Shown here: piece by piece, positions 42,604 to 53,445 of the stretch
Layout of the letters: each line of letters begins with the position of its first letter
Numbering within the stretch: position 1 is the first letter of the stretch
Program-made: the position numbers and the translations under genes
Notes under the pieces: model-generated
What the model was told of the DNA's origin: nothing
The model's input: only the letters and a program-made list of their open reading frames with translations
The model's database searches: none
Assembly: GCA_002104985.1 (NCBI GenBank)
Contig: MCGO01000160.1
Span: 21,641-85,640 of the forward strand
Direction: 5' to 3'
Source of the DNA: Rhizoclosmatium globosum
Lineage: Eukaryota; Chytridiomycota; Chytridiomycetes; Chytridiales; Chytriomycetaceae
Length of the DNA stretch: 64,000 bases

Positions 42604-43926
42604 ATGACCTCGAAAAAGGCAACGCTTAATTCAGTGCTCAATCTGTTTCCACGCGTGATTCTGGTCTTTGTTTCTTGCCTGCTCTACCGGATTAATGTCA
42701 GGCTCGAGGGGCTTTCTTCTACTTCAATAGAGAAATTGGATCATACACCTGTCAAACAAACTACACGAAATCATCAACCTCTCATAAGCATTCCGAACGA
42801 CCTAAACAATCCGTTCACTGCTTTATTTCATCATCCATATGCTTTACTTCTTGCGACGCGTAAATGCTCATGGCCGTGTTCTTTCATTTCAAATGACTTT
42901 CGACGGAATATGACCTTTACACAAGAAGGATTCAATCATATATGGATTGAAAATATTACCGAATCAGATCTACTTCATTCTACCACTCCCCTCCTTCTCC
43001 TTCCTTCAAATGTTTCGGCGCCAACAACCAAACGCACTTTTGTGTACGCCTTCATTCCACCCCCAATACAAGAAACCTACAAACATTCATCTAAAATTGA
43101 CTTAAACATTGCCTATAACCATGGATTTGAAGACTCCAACACTCTTACACATGAAATTGAGACAGTATTCTCAAAACCGCCATATCCAACATCCATAATC
43201 CATCCAACAACTCCCATTCAGCTCTCCATTCCAAAACAAATCAAAGTACGAATCCACCAATACTCTCGCATCCATAAAATCTATCCTACTCCAAAAGACC
43301 TTCTCAAGACAATCCACAAACAAATTCCTCCACGTGCGTCAAGTTCATACTCAAAAAGGCGAAACACAGTCGCAATAATTGGAGTCCCTCAGTGCCAACA
43401 CATCCATCCTGGAGCACTCGCGTACTTGAAAAACATACTAACATCTCCCACTATGGAACTACACGGCCCACATCCAGGATCTTGTCTCTCCTCCGCAAAA
43501 TCAACACCTATCCAAGGAAATCACTACCAACGGATGGCTACGTCCGTCCGCTTTGTTGCACTATTCATCGACTTGTTACATGATTCCTGGGGTGGAGCTA
43601 TTGTTCCTGATTTATTGTACCATGCCCTGGCGTGGGACGTTAACGTGATGATTGTTTCGCGATACAACTACTCGCGGGCGGTACCTCCAAACTCAGTTTC
43701 TTGGATCGATCCAACGCGTGTCGATGCACCAGGGTTTTTGCGTGAAGTAGAGACGCGAGATGCTAACTGGAAACGAGATGAGGAGTGGAGAAGTGGGATA
43801 AGTAGAACCATGGAGGCTGGTGGATCTGTAGATGTTGAGAGTGTGTTGGGGAAAGATTTTTTGAAGCTTTGGTACACGAATGTTGTCTGTGACCTTTGTG
43901 AAAGCGCTCGAAATATTGATAAATGA
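42604..43926 (+). CDS. Type II membrane protein, possible GT10 (fucosyltransferase-like) glycosyltransferase
   Basis: An intronless 440-residue frame. The N-terminus has a short basic stretch and one hydrophobic anchor (FPRVILVFVSCLLYRINV), typical of Golgi type II enzymes. The C-terminal third, with MELHGPHPGSC, RFVALFIDLLHDSWGGAIVP, LLYHALAWDVNVMIVSRYNY and PPNSVSWIDP, resembles in order the acceptor/donor region of alpha-1,3-fucosyltransferases (…ENS…VTEK…ALxxGxVPVV…PPGSFI…), but the key Glu/Lys residues are not clearly conserved. The ending CDLCESARN is reminiscent of the family's C-terminal CxxC. N-glycosylation sites (NIT, NMT, NVS) fit a lumenal location. Family assignment is tentative. 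Confidence 0.45.
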   Translation: MTSKKATLNSVLNLFPRVILVFVSCLLYRINVRLEGLSSTSIEKLDHTPVKQTTRNHQPLISIPNDLNNPFTALFHHPYALLLATRKCSWPCSFISNDFRRNMTFTQEGFNHIWIENITESDLLHSTTPLLLLPSNVSAPTTKRTFVYAFIPPPIQETYKHSSKIDLNIAYNHGFEDSNTLTHEIETVFSKPPYPTSIIHPTTPIQLSIPKQIKVRIHQYSRIHKIYPTPKDLLKTIHKQIPPRASSSYSKRRNTVAIIGVPQCQHIHPGALAYLKNILTSPTMELHGPHPGSCLSSAKSTPIQGNHYQRMATSVRFVALFIDLLHDSWGGAIVPDLLYHALAWDVNVMIVSRYNYSRAVPPNSVSWIDPTRVDAPGFLREVETRDANWKRDEEWRSGISRTMEAGGSVDVESVLGKDFLKLWYTNVVCDLCESARNIDK

Positions 43927-44157
43927 TATGACGATAATTTGTTACAATTTCTGTCGAGATTCTTCAAAAGAGAAGCGCGTCGGCCAACAGTAAAGATGTT
44001 GTCAACAAATCCTGTGAGGCATGTAAGCTTCCACGTCGTGCATAACCACTGCCACGAATCCCCCTCTTCTTTTTCCCGTTCCAGCTTGCTGTGTGCCACC
44101 GACTCCCTCTTCGTATCAGCCTTGGTCCCAATACTCCCTAAAAAGGCTTTCTGCGTA

Positions 44158-44229
44158 TGCCCATTGGCGGGATTGATCCACCGACCTTTGCATTACAAGT
44201 GCAACGCTCTACCACTGAGCTAAACGGGC
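44158..44229 (-). tRNA. tRNA-Thr (anticodon UGU)
   Basis: On the minus strand a complete cloverleaf folds: acceptor GCCCGTT/AATGGGC (7 bp including one G-U), D-arm GCTC/GAGC, anticodon stem TTGCA/TGCAA with loop CTTGTAA, variable AGGTC, and T-stem GGTGG/CCGCC with loop ATCAATC. The anticodon TGT reads ACA (Thr). It has no intron. The A box TAGCTCAGTGG is perfect; the B box is slightly off consensus (GGATCAATCC). Confidence 0.9.
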
Positions 44230-45316
44230 TGGTTGACACAGAAGGAATACGTAGCTCTATTGACAACAATCTATCGCTTCATCTCCCTTCTTTCCATCCA
44301 GTAAATTAATGACATTAGAGTAAAATGTTTCACTCTATAATATGTCATCGTCGCAATTCCATCGAGATATTCTTTTTTTCGATAAACAAAAGCCTGTCAA
44401 ACAACAATTCTCACAATCAGGCCTTCTAGCTTCCCTTCTCTTCTTTCAGGCTGCTTTTTTAAGATAAGTATAAGTGAGCGATACTACGATGAGTACTTGA
44501 GAAATTGAGAGAAATATACTCGGAGAGCCTTAAAAAAGCTGCTGGTTTCGCGGTACCTCTGGTGCTGGTCAATCAGTAGGCAAGTTGCTGTTTGTCTCAA
44601 GCAGTTCAACTGTCTGGCTTCGCGATCGTCCCAAGTAGGGAGATTAGCGTAGCTTCCTTGTATATTCAACGCCGTTCATACGTCGAGGTTTCATTGGGAC
44701 CCATTAATTTCGCGGTGCTGTCGTGCTGATCTATTAGTAGGCTAGTTGCTGTTTGACTCAAGCAGTTCAACTGGTCTGGCTGTGAGGTCTTTTGCCTCAA
44801 AGGACTGAATCAGTTGGCGTATGCTATCTCCACAATATCCTGCCCATTCCTCCTATTTCCTTCGAATTATGTCTCTTTCACTAATACTACTTCACATTAT
44901 ATCGCTAGATCCATGCTACTGACGATGACGCTAGGACGGACGCGTTTTTGTTTGTCAACAGTTGGACACTTCTAAATATGTAAAACAGTTCTTATTTCTC
45001 AAACACTTTACACTTCCGAATATTTATCATTCGCGTCAGATAAATGTGGTGCTCGATCATTCTTGGTTAGAGTCATCAGTCGCTTGTCGAGTCGGTGGGA
45101 TTCATGTTATAACTTCAATCTGATTTTCGTCAATAAATGCAGAATGATATTCTTAACGGCCCTTACCCGATTCCCTCGCTGTTTGTGAAATCCATTTGAA
45201 TCAGAACCATCCAATGATAGTCCCATCAATGCAAATCGCGGACACGTTGCAATCAGATAATTTTCATCCAAACATCTTTAAATTTTATCTAATATAAATC
45301 TGACATAACTCGTTTA
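44230..45316. other. Intergenic stretch with an imperfect direct repeat
   Basis: No supported gene. Two ~80-bp copies of a diverged repeat lie at about 44546-44625 and 44706-44785, sharing GTAGGC(A/T)AGTTGCTGTTTG, CTCAAGCAGTTCAACTG and CTGGCT. Otherwise it is AT-rich sequence that includes the mEF-G 3' flank. Confidence 0.6.
44546..44785 (+). repeat. Two-copy imperfect direct repeat, 160-bp spacing
   Basis: Copies at about 44546-44625 and 44706-44785 share CTCAAGCAGTTCAACTG and flanking sequence with roughly 80% identity. No coding frame or RNA family is recognised. Confidence 0.65.
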
Positions 45317-47930
45317 TTAGAATCCCTTCATCTCTTTCACAACAGCTTCCTCTCTGTCAGCAGACATCCGACCATACCCCAACAGCTTCATCGAGAACAA
45401 TCCCGTTCCAGCCGTCATTCCGCGCAACGTTGTCGAATATCCAAGCATAGATCCCAACGGCACCGTAGCAGAAATCAAATGACTTTCGTAAGACCCACCC
45501 GCTGATGAATCCCCATTTTCCGTTCCAAGGGAAACGACGTTTCCTCGCCTTGTTCCAGTCAAATCTTTCGTGACGTTTCCCACATACTTTTCCGGCACCG
45601 TCACAGATAAATCCATAATCGGCTCTAACAAACGGCTTGGCGCGTTTTTGATGGGTCCACCACCAATGGGGACACCTCTCATCAGGTCCCTCATACATCG
45701 ACCCGTTGCAGCTCGAACAGCAGCTAACGACGTCAACTCTGGTTTGAACAGCTTCACTTCCAACACAGTAACCTTCACATTCACAACAGGGAACCCTAAA
45801 ATTGGACCACGCGAGAGAGCACCGTTGATTCCATCCTTCACAGCATCCTTAATCTCTTTGATAGAAGGATAACCAGACGGTGCAGTTGGAATCAACTTTC
45901 CGTTCTTGGCAGGTACCATCAACAATGGAACTGGGAAAATGTCCTTGACTTCCAGCTGTGATTCCAAATCAACAACATTAACAGGCCCCTCCGTAACATC
46001 AATCCAATCCTCATTGATTTCCATCCCTTCCACAAGAACCCGCACACTCACTTTACTATGCTTCCCAAAAATCTCCTTATCGTAATCAAACACGTATTCC
46101 AAAGGCCCAACGTCGGCTGGAACAGTTTCTCTATAACTAATACTGACTTTTCCCATTTGCGCAGCGCACTTGTGCGTGTCCAGAAGCCGTTCAGATGCAA
46201 TTTCAAGGTGTAGTTCTCCCATACCTCCAAGAAGAGTTTGTCCACTGTCTGGATCTGTTGTTACGACGAGGGATGGGTCTTCTCGGACCAAAGCCGTTAA
46301 AGCCGATTCAAGTTTTCGGCTGTCTGCTGATGACACTGGTTCAACGCTTCGCACAAATACTGGTGGAGGCAGATGAATTGTTTCTAATGTGAGTGCAGTT
46401 GCTGGAGGCTTGATGAGAGCCGGTGAAGCATTTGCAGCGACTTTTTTGGGTGCTGATGTGAGACCATGTTGTGATGCAATCAGAAGCGTATCGCCAGTTT
46501 TGGTTTCTGTGAGACCAACAAGACAGGCAATATTTCCAGAGGTCACACGAGGAATTTCTTCATAGTCGTCAGCATACATTTGGAGAATTTTAGTCGCTCG
46601 TTCGGAAATGTGTTGGGTTGAGTTGAAAAGGACTGTGCGTGGCTCAAGAGACCCAGAATAGACTCGAACAAAGACCATGGCACCGCGCTTTTCGTCGTGG
46701 ATGATTTTGAAGGCGAGACCGCAAAAGTTTTTGTCTGTAGAGTTTACGGACGTTGTTTCTCCATTTGGTAGGGTTGCGACGGGTGCAGGGCGTTCAGCAG
46801 GACTTGGCAGGTATTGTACCACCGCGTCAAGTACAGGCTGAACTCCTGTATTCTTGAAAGCAGACCCACACAGAACTGGAACAATTTTCCCGTCTCCAGT
46901 CAATCGGCGCAAGGCAGGTTTCAGTACTTCAGGCTTTACGGCCAAATGCGATCCATCCGCTTCCTCCAAGAAAGCTTCCACAACTTGATCATCCAAAGCC
47001 GCAAGTTTCTCAACCATACCAACACGCGCTTCTTCAATCTTTGTCCACAGCGAAACAACGCGTTCCTCCTCGATTCCTTCCAAAAGTCCACCACTCCCAC
47101 CACACACTTGCCTAAACTGATCCAACGAATGAACCTTCAACCTCTTGACCACACTCCCAGTTTCATTCGCCGTAAAATCAAGCACTTCCATATCCACCAA
47201 ATCCATGACCCCTCGAAACTTGATTCCAGTAGCAGTTTCCGCAAATACAGGCCACTGGATGACAACAGGAGTTCCCCACCCTTTCAACCGGTTCTCCACA
47301 GCCGCAAGAGCTCTCGGGAAACTCGCACCTTCACGGTCCATCTTGTTCACCATAATCAGACGAGGTATCTTTTGCCGATTCGCTTGTCGCCACACTGTCT
47401 CTGTTTGAGCTTCCACACCTGCAACTCCATCGAGAAGAACGACAGCGCTGTCGAGGATACGAACCGATCGTTCCACTACAAGTTGTCATGAGTCAAACTT
47501 AACAAAAGGGTAAAAGAGCAAACGAAGCAAGTACCTTCCATAGTGAAATCCACGTGGCCAGGAGTATCAATAAGGTTGATTCTGTGGTTCTTCCAGAAGA
47601 GAGGGATGCAGGCAGAAGTGATTGTGATGCCTCGTGAACGTTCTGCAGGAAGGTAATCTGTGACTGTTGAGCCTTCGTCGACGTTTCCGATTCGCTGAGT
47701 GTATCCAGCATAGTACAGCATTCGTTCAGTGATTGTTGTCTTTCCTGGGTTTGGGTTAGGATACTTGGTTTACTTGACAGTTAGAGTGATGGCAGACCTG
47801 CATCGATGTGGGCAATGATTCCAATGTTTCTGATTCGATCTGTTGGAATTTCGGCGCTTTGCCTCGTTCTTAATGTTGAGGAGAACCATCGGATCTGGAT
47901 AATAGATCGGATTGGTTTCACCCAAACCAT
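45317..47930 (-). CDS. MEF2: Mitochondrial elongation factor G2 (ribosome-recycling GTPase)
   Basis: An EF-G family GTPase of about 833 residues in three exons: 47930-47798, 47744-47535 and about 47475-45317. The N-terminus [20 protein letters not shown] is a basic amphipathic mitochondrial presequence. G-domain motifs: AHIDAGKTT (G1, split by the first intron at GCAG|G), RGITITSA (G2), DTPGHVDF (G3), NKMD (G4) and CGSAFKN (G5). Domains II-V follow, with [22 protein letters not shown] and a C-terminal [11 protein letters not shown]. The G2 segment ITITSA rather than ITIQSA and the overall sequence fit GFM2/MEF2, which recycles mitoribosomes with RRF. The paralogue mEF-G1 is the alternative. 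It is divergently paired with the hydroquinone reductase, with 142 bp between start codons. Confidence 0.88.
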
Positions 47931-48072
47931 CTTGACACTTTGAGACAAAACAAAAACAAATAATACAAGAGACTTCTATGTCCTTCTCTTTCTCTTTCTT
48001 TCTCACTAAAATAAAGTAATTAGTAACTCGTTGTTTTTGATTTCAAATTCGCCATTAAATCTGTGAGAAAAG
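47931..48072. promoter_or_regulatory. 142-bp divergent intergenic region (mEF-G2 / GS-HQR)
   Basis: It lies between two divergent start codons and contains a CTTTCTCTTTCTTTCTC pyrimidine tract on the plus strand. No specific site recognised. Confidence 0.35.
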
Positions 48073-49342
48073 ATGCTCTCAGCAGCCGCAAGAAGTATTC
48101 GAAAAATGGCAACTACAACCGCAATCCCTGAGTGAGTTCCCCTTTGATCGCTGTATCCAAGCTAACTCCAATTCTTTTTACCAGCGCAAAGCTCTACAAA
48201 TGGGCATCACCAGACGGCGAGTTCAGAAGACAAGTCTCATCCTTCCGCGACACAGTTTCAAAGACGGGCCGCTTCCAGCCAGAAGCAGGACGTTACCACT
48301 TGTACATTTCACATGCATGGTTCGTTGCTGATTAGTATTGCGATCAATCCAATCCGCTAATTGATAGCTTATACCTTCAGTCCTTGGGCCCACAGAACAC
48401 ACCTCGTTCGCAACTTGAAGGGTCTTGAGCATGTTATTGGTCTCTCCGTTGTCGATTACTTGATGACCCCTGAGGGATGGCACTTTTCAACTCCTGAAGA
48501 AACTCCAGGCTGTATCCCAGACGATGTAAAGTGAGTTCGATGAGTTATTTACGTAAGCGAAGCTGACAAACAACAATATTTGAAAAGCAATGCCAAGTAC
48601 ATCAAGGAAATCTACTTCAAGGCGAATGCAGAATACTCGGGCCGTTTCACTGTCCCAGTTTTGTGGGACAAGAAGGAACAGACAATCGTTAACAACGAAA
48701 GCTCTGAGATTATTCGTATGCTCAACTCCGAGTTTAACGACTTGTAAGTACTCTCATTTCTTTGAATCGAGAACGACAAACTAATTTTCGCGATAATTAC
48801 AGCGCTACAAACCCATCCCTCGACCTGTACCCAACTGCTCACGCCGCTGAAATCGACTCCATCAACAGCTGGATCTACGACCAAATCAACAACGGTGTAT
48901 ACAAGTCCGGCTTCGCAACAACCCAAGAAGCCTACCAAAAGAACGTTGAAATTCTGTTTGAAGGCCTTGACCGCGTGGAATTGAGACTCAAAGAGTCTGA
49001 TGCCAAGTGGCTTGTTGGAGAACAGTTGACTGAAGCCGACATCCGTTTGTTCACCACGATTGTGCGATTTGACCCAGTGTACCATGGTCACTTTAAGTGT
49101 AACAAGAAGACGATTTCTCATGATTATCCTTACTTGCTCAAGTGGTTGAGACGTGTTTACCAGATTTCCAAGGTTTGTGCTTTAATATTTACTGTGTTTA
49201 CTGACAATGGCTGTAGGTGAAGGAGACCATCAACTTGGAGCACATCAAGAAGCACTATTACATGTCGCACATTCAAATCAACCCATCCAAGGTTGTCCCA
49301 GTTTGGAACGGGCCAGTCTTGGATTCACCTATCATCGAGTGA
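48073..49342 (+). CDS. ECM4: S-glutathionyl-hydroquinone reductase (omega-like glutathione transferase, ECM4 type)
   Basis: The enzyme reduces S-glutathionyl-quinones using a second glutathione. Exons start at 48073 (MLSAAARSIRKMATTTAIPD), continue at 48185 (AKLYKWASPDGEFRRQVSSF) and again after introns near 48320-48389, 48530-48588, 48744-48802 and 49172-49216. The thioredoxin-fold active site CPWAHRTH is present. Family hallmarks are GRFTVPVLWDKK, NNESSEIIRML, EADIRLFTTIVRFDPVYHGHF and the C-terminal INPSKVVPVWNGP. The catalytic Cys codon is itself split by an intron (TG at 48318-48319, T at the next exon). The first 11 residues could be a weak mitochondrial presequence, with the Met at residue 12 as an alternative start. 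Confidence 0.92.
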
Positions 49343-49469
49343 TCCCTTTTTGCATCCTTTTTGACACTATAACATGATGAATAAACCCCTGATGAATAAA
49401 CATCAACTGAATGAATAAGCTTGCAAGTGGAATGTGGCTGAATAAGCTTCCATAAAAAAGACTGAAACA

Positions 49470-50301
49470 ATGCTTTCTCAAGCATCATTGTTTCTTCGCC
49501 GCATATCCCGAATGACCTTTCCCACGCCGTCATCGCTCGTCTTTCGCCAACTTTTCGAGAGCGAATCGTCCACGTTCACGTATTTGATTGCGGATCGCAC
49601 GCACCCAAACGAAGCAGTCTTGATCGATCCAGTTGACTCGACCGTCGAACGAGATGCAAAACTGATTAAAGAACTTGGCCTTGGCCTCAAGTTTGGATTG
49701 AATACGCACTGTCACGCGGGTGGGATCACCTCTCTACTGAATACCCTTCCATACGCACCTAATAACCTTGTTACCTTGTTTAGATCACATCACAGGAACA
49801 AACCTCCTCCGCGCAAAGTTCCCTTCAATGAAATCAGCAATCTCAGAAAACGCAGGAAGCAAAGCCGATGTCCTCCTGAAAGACAACCAGACAATCGAAG
49901 TTGGGCAGTTCGTTCTTGAATGCAGAGCAACGCCGGGCCACACGGATGGATGCATGTCGTTCCTGCTCAAGGACCAGCAACAGAATCCACTGGCTGTGTT
50001 TACGGGAGACGCGCTGCTGATCAGAGGGTGTGGGCGTACGGACTTTCAGCAAGGATCTGCTGCCTCGTTGTACAATTCTGTTCACACGCGTCTGTTTAGT
50101 CTTCCTGATAATGTATCGGTGTATCCTGCCCATGATTACCGTGGGTTCACGTCTTCTACTATTGGAGAGGAAAAGGTTCACAACCCACGCCTCTCAAAGA
50201 GTGCTGACGAATTCAAGACAATCATGGATAACTTGAATCTCCCAAAACCAAAGCTAATTGATGTTGCTGTACCCGCGAATATCAACTGTGGCGTTCATTG
50301 A
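49470..50301 (+). CDS. ETHE1-type persulfide dioxygenase
   Basis: A metallo-beta-lactamase-fold iron enzyme that oxidises glutathione persulfide to sulfite in mitochondria. Two exons: 49470-49719 and 49785-50301. The start [20 protein letters not shown] is a plausible presequence. Metal-binding motifs are THCHADH (the Asp codon is split by the 65-nt intron, G|AT), ATPGHTDGC and [19 protein letters not shown], with YPAHDYRG for the last His. [14 protein letters not shown] and GCGRTDFQ separate ETHE1 from glyoxalase II. It ends NCGVH. Its neighbour is a glutathione-dependent reductase read in the same direction, 127 bp upstream. Confidence 0.92.
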
Positions 50302-50400
50302 AGACCTCCTCTTGATCCTTCCTTAGTTCCATCACAATAAACACATATTGCCGATTTATCATCGCATTTATTCCATATCTCTTCCTGGAAATCACCCAGC

Positions 50401-52670
50401 CTAATCATCATCAGAAGCATCCCCAATAATCTCCTCAGTCTCCTCAATAACCTCATCAACATACTCCACAATCTCCTGCACACCCTCAGAATCCTTCACA
50501 GTCGAAACAATCTCGTTACGAAGCTCCTCCTCCGCAGACCAGTCCTCAAAGCACCGCTTTCTGTAGTTGACCCAGTCAGCCCACAAGCTACGTCTCTTCT
50601 CAACAACAGCGCGATCCATTTTACTAGTCTCCTTCGCGTCAACTTCATCAAACTCTTTACTGTATTCCTTAAAGTTCTTTTTGATCGTCTTCTGCTCTTC
50701 AGCAGTGAGTGGAGTGACAGGACGTGGACGCCACAAAATCTGCTTGAATTGTGGGAAGGTTTGTTTCGCGAGTTCTTGTCCAACGCATGACCAGAGCATG
50801 TATCCAGGGTCTTGTTGGATTCGCCACCAGGAGACGGAGGAGAGGAGGTAACGTCCTGTTGGGTCCCACTCGATATCCGTGACTTGGAAGTGCTCACCAG
50901 CACTGAGGAGGGTCATGTCGTCCGTGTCCCAGAACTCAATGTCTCCGTTGAAAGCGCGGACTCCGGCGAGAACGGCGATACGGCCCTTTGGAGACCACGC
51001 GACTTGGTTGATTCCCTTCTTTTCGAGGGTCTTGAGGAGCTTGGCACCGCCAACGAGGGCGCTGACGGATGGTTCACCCTTCTTCTTGGAGGCGGCGGAA
51101 GCAGGTGGAGCATTCGCGGCGTTCATTTCGTAGAAGTGAACGTTGATCTTGGCGGTTCCTTCAACACCAATCAAGGCGAAGCGTTCACCGTTTGGTTCCC
51201 AGTAAGCGTTTTGAAGGGTTTCAGTTGGCTTGAGCTCAACAACGTCAACAGGGACATCCTTTTCTTTGAGTCTGAAGACTTCCAAGTTGTGGGTACGGGT
51301 GATCTTGGTGGCAGCACGCTCGACACGGACAAGGAGGTACTTTCCGGCAGATTGCCAGTGGAACTGACAGTTGACTACATTGAAAAGGTTCTTTGTACGA
51401 ACAATCTCACGAGTTGGGAGCTTGAGGAGAGTGACTCTCGCTGGAATGTTTCCAACTTCTGGCTCAGGAGTCCAGTAGCAGATAACATTCTCGGTAGGAG
51501 ACCATTCAAAGGCACGAACATTTTCGATCTATGCAATTATATGATATTAGTCAATTTGTAGAATAAGTTGACGAGTATTTCAATTACCTTGATGGACTTC
51601 TTGTCAAGCAAACCCATTCCAGGAGTTTCATAGACAGAAATAGCACCTTCAGCACCAGGAGTCATACGAGCAATGTACTTGGAGTCGTGAGACCACTTGA
51701 AGAATGGCCACTCAATCTTGACCGACGAACCAGGACCCTGAGCAGAAGCCTTCACATCCTGCTTCTCCATAGCATTCGCAGAAACAGGGAACGAACGAAG
51801 TTGACGACCCGAAAGAATATCCCACACAATAATATGGTGGTGTTCTCCATTAGGCATCAAAACTGGCTCATGCGACCAAGTCACCAAGTACTTCTCATCC
51901 GGTGAAAAGTCAATCAACTTGACATTAGGGTGTGCGAAACGGACAATCTTTTCGAATTCTGGACCACCCCACAAAGCGATACCTTGCTTGTGGAATGTTG
52001 CGAGGTAGGAACCTTTTGGGGACCAGGCAGTGTACATGTCAGACCAGTTTTTGCGGGAGTGAACGAGATCTGGTTCCTCGGACTTGTTGTTCCAGAAGAT
52101 GGAGGTGTCGTCGCCCTTCATAGTGATCCATTGGTCGCGGGCATAAGTGTCCTTGAGCCAGGATCGGAGGTGTGGCTTCTCGACGAATGGCTCGATAACT
52201 GGTGGTTCGTATACTTCCGGCACAGTTGCGAAGGATTCAATGTCGTCGAATGCGTTGACTTGGAGCGTGTGGGACTTGTCAAACTTGAAGTTGTCGACGG
52301 CAGCAATTGCCGCCTTCGCCTGGGCCGGAGTTTCAAATTCGAGGAAGAGATATCTAGTCAAGTTGTTAGATACAAAGAGAGGGTATTGTAGAGTCCCAAA
52401 GCAAGTTTAAACAACGCCAACACACCCTTTCGACTTTCCCGAGCCTGAATCCATTGGCATCGAACACTCGACAATTCCACCAACATTCTTGAAAAGCGAC
52501 TTGATCTTTGCAATCAGCTTTTCTTCCTTGTCCGCCCCAACGACAGGTGCTCCGTCAACAACAATCACATTCTCGAATCCCTGCGGCTCGGGCATTGGAA
52601 AGCGCGAGTAAATGTCCGAAAAGTCAATCGACCCTTCGTCAATCTCAACATCGACTTTGGCTGGCGACAT
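50401..52670 (-). CDS. PRT1: Eukaryotic translation initiation factor 3 subunit B
   Basis: The eIF3 scaffold subunit. Exon 1 (MSPAKVDVEIDEGSIDFSDI) leads into an RRM: NVIVVDGAPVVG, LIAKIKSLFKNVGGIVEC and, after an intron near 52360-52425, YLFLEFETPAQAKAAI. A WD-type propeller follows: WSDMYTAWSPKGSYLATFHK, KLIDFSPDEKYLVTWS, FFKWSHDSKYIARM, RAFEWSPTENVICYW and VTDIEWDPTGRYLLS. The C-terminal helical tail (WADWVNYRKRCFEDW) binds eIF3i/g. It ends in acidic residues. The phase of the first intron is not resolved with a GT donor, so a missing base there is possible. Length, about 730 residues, is normal. Confidence 0.93.
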
Positions 52671-52982
52671 TGAATGGGTAACGTGTGATGTGGTTTTATG
52701 GAAAAAAGAAGAAAAGAAAGTGCATCACCACAATACGTCAACAAAATTAAGGAATATGTAGAACTTCCTTTATTATGCCATAGGATAAAATCTAAAGCTC
52801 GCATGAACGTGGAAGACGATTAGGGTGATCTGATTTATGACACTTGCTTGCCACCCCCCTGTCTGCTCCTCAATATCATCAATCACTGATTATATTCTTG
52901 AGGTACACTTAATTTACGAAAACACAACCTAAATCATGCGCGCCTCCACTGTGAGCCATGCCCAAAATAGAATCAAAAAACA

Positions 52983-53337
52983 ATGTCCAAAAAGGGATCC
53001 GCCATTACTCTCACCGAACACTCGTTCCAGATGTATTCTGAGAAGGGAAAGTCTCAGCAATCGCTTGCTGGTAAAAAGAATGGAAGCACGTCATCGTCCG
53101 TAAGCCTCGGAATCGCTTTCAAAAAACCAACCAACTAACACAATGCATACTTTAGAAAGGAAGTGTATTTGACAGGCTAACTGATACAAAAGGATATACT
53201 GGGCTCACAAGGAGCGGTTTAATGCCGACGGTACTGGACGCGGTCTGGCTGGCCGAGATGCACCTTCCCTTGGAGGAGGCGTTCCAACTTACCGCGGAGG
53301 AGATGTGAAGGATCTTTCACAAATCCTGAGACGATGA
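52983..53337 (+). CDS. p25-alpha / TPPP-like microtubule-associated protein (short form)
   Basis: Exon 1 (52983-53099) encodes MSKKGSAITLTEHSFQMYSE; exon 2 (53156-53337) encodes GSVFDRLTDTKGYTG, then AHKERFNADGTGRGLAGRD and GGVPTYRGGDVKDLSQILRR. The LTDxxxYTGxHKxRF and GxGRGxAGR core is the conserved C-terminal part of tubulin-polymerisation-promoting proteins, which are linked to cilia and flagella. At about 100 residues it lacks the N-terminal domain of full-length TPPP. The frame slips by one base at GGG (53201-53203); a fourth G would give ACT GGG GCT CAC and restore it, so a homopolymer miscall is the likely cause. Confidence 0.8.
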
Positions 53338-53445
53338 TACATTTATATTTGATTTTTGAAGTAAATATGAAGTAATGTTAAGCAGTATTCACGCAATCTG
53401 TTCACAACAAGAAAATTCACCTAAAAAAGAAAGATTTCATCAATT

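Noticed and set aside
42616..43926. Firm assignment as an alpha-1,3-fucosyltransferase
   Set aside because: Only the order of weak motifs matches; the key donor-binding residues are not clearly present, so it is kept as a tentative GT10-like call.
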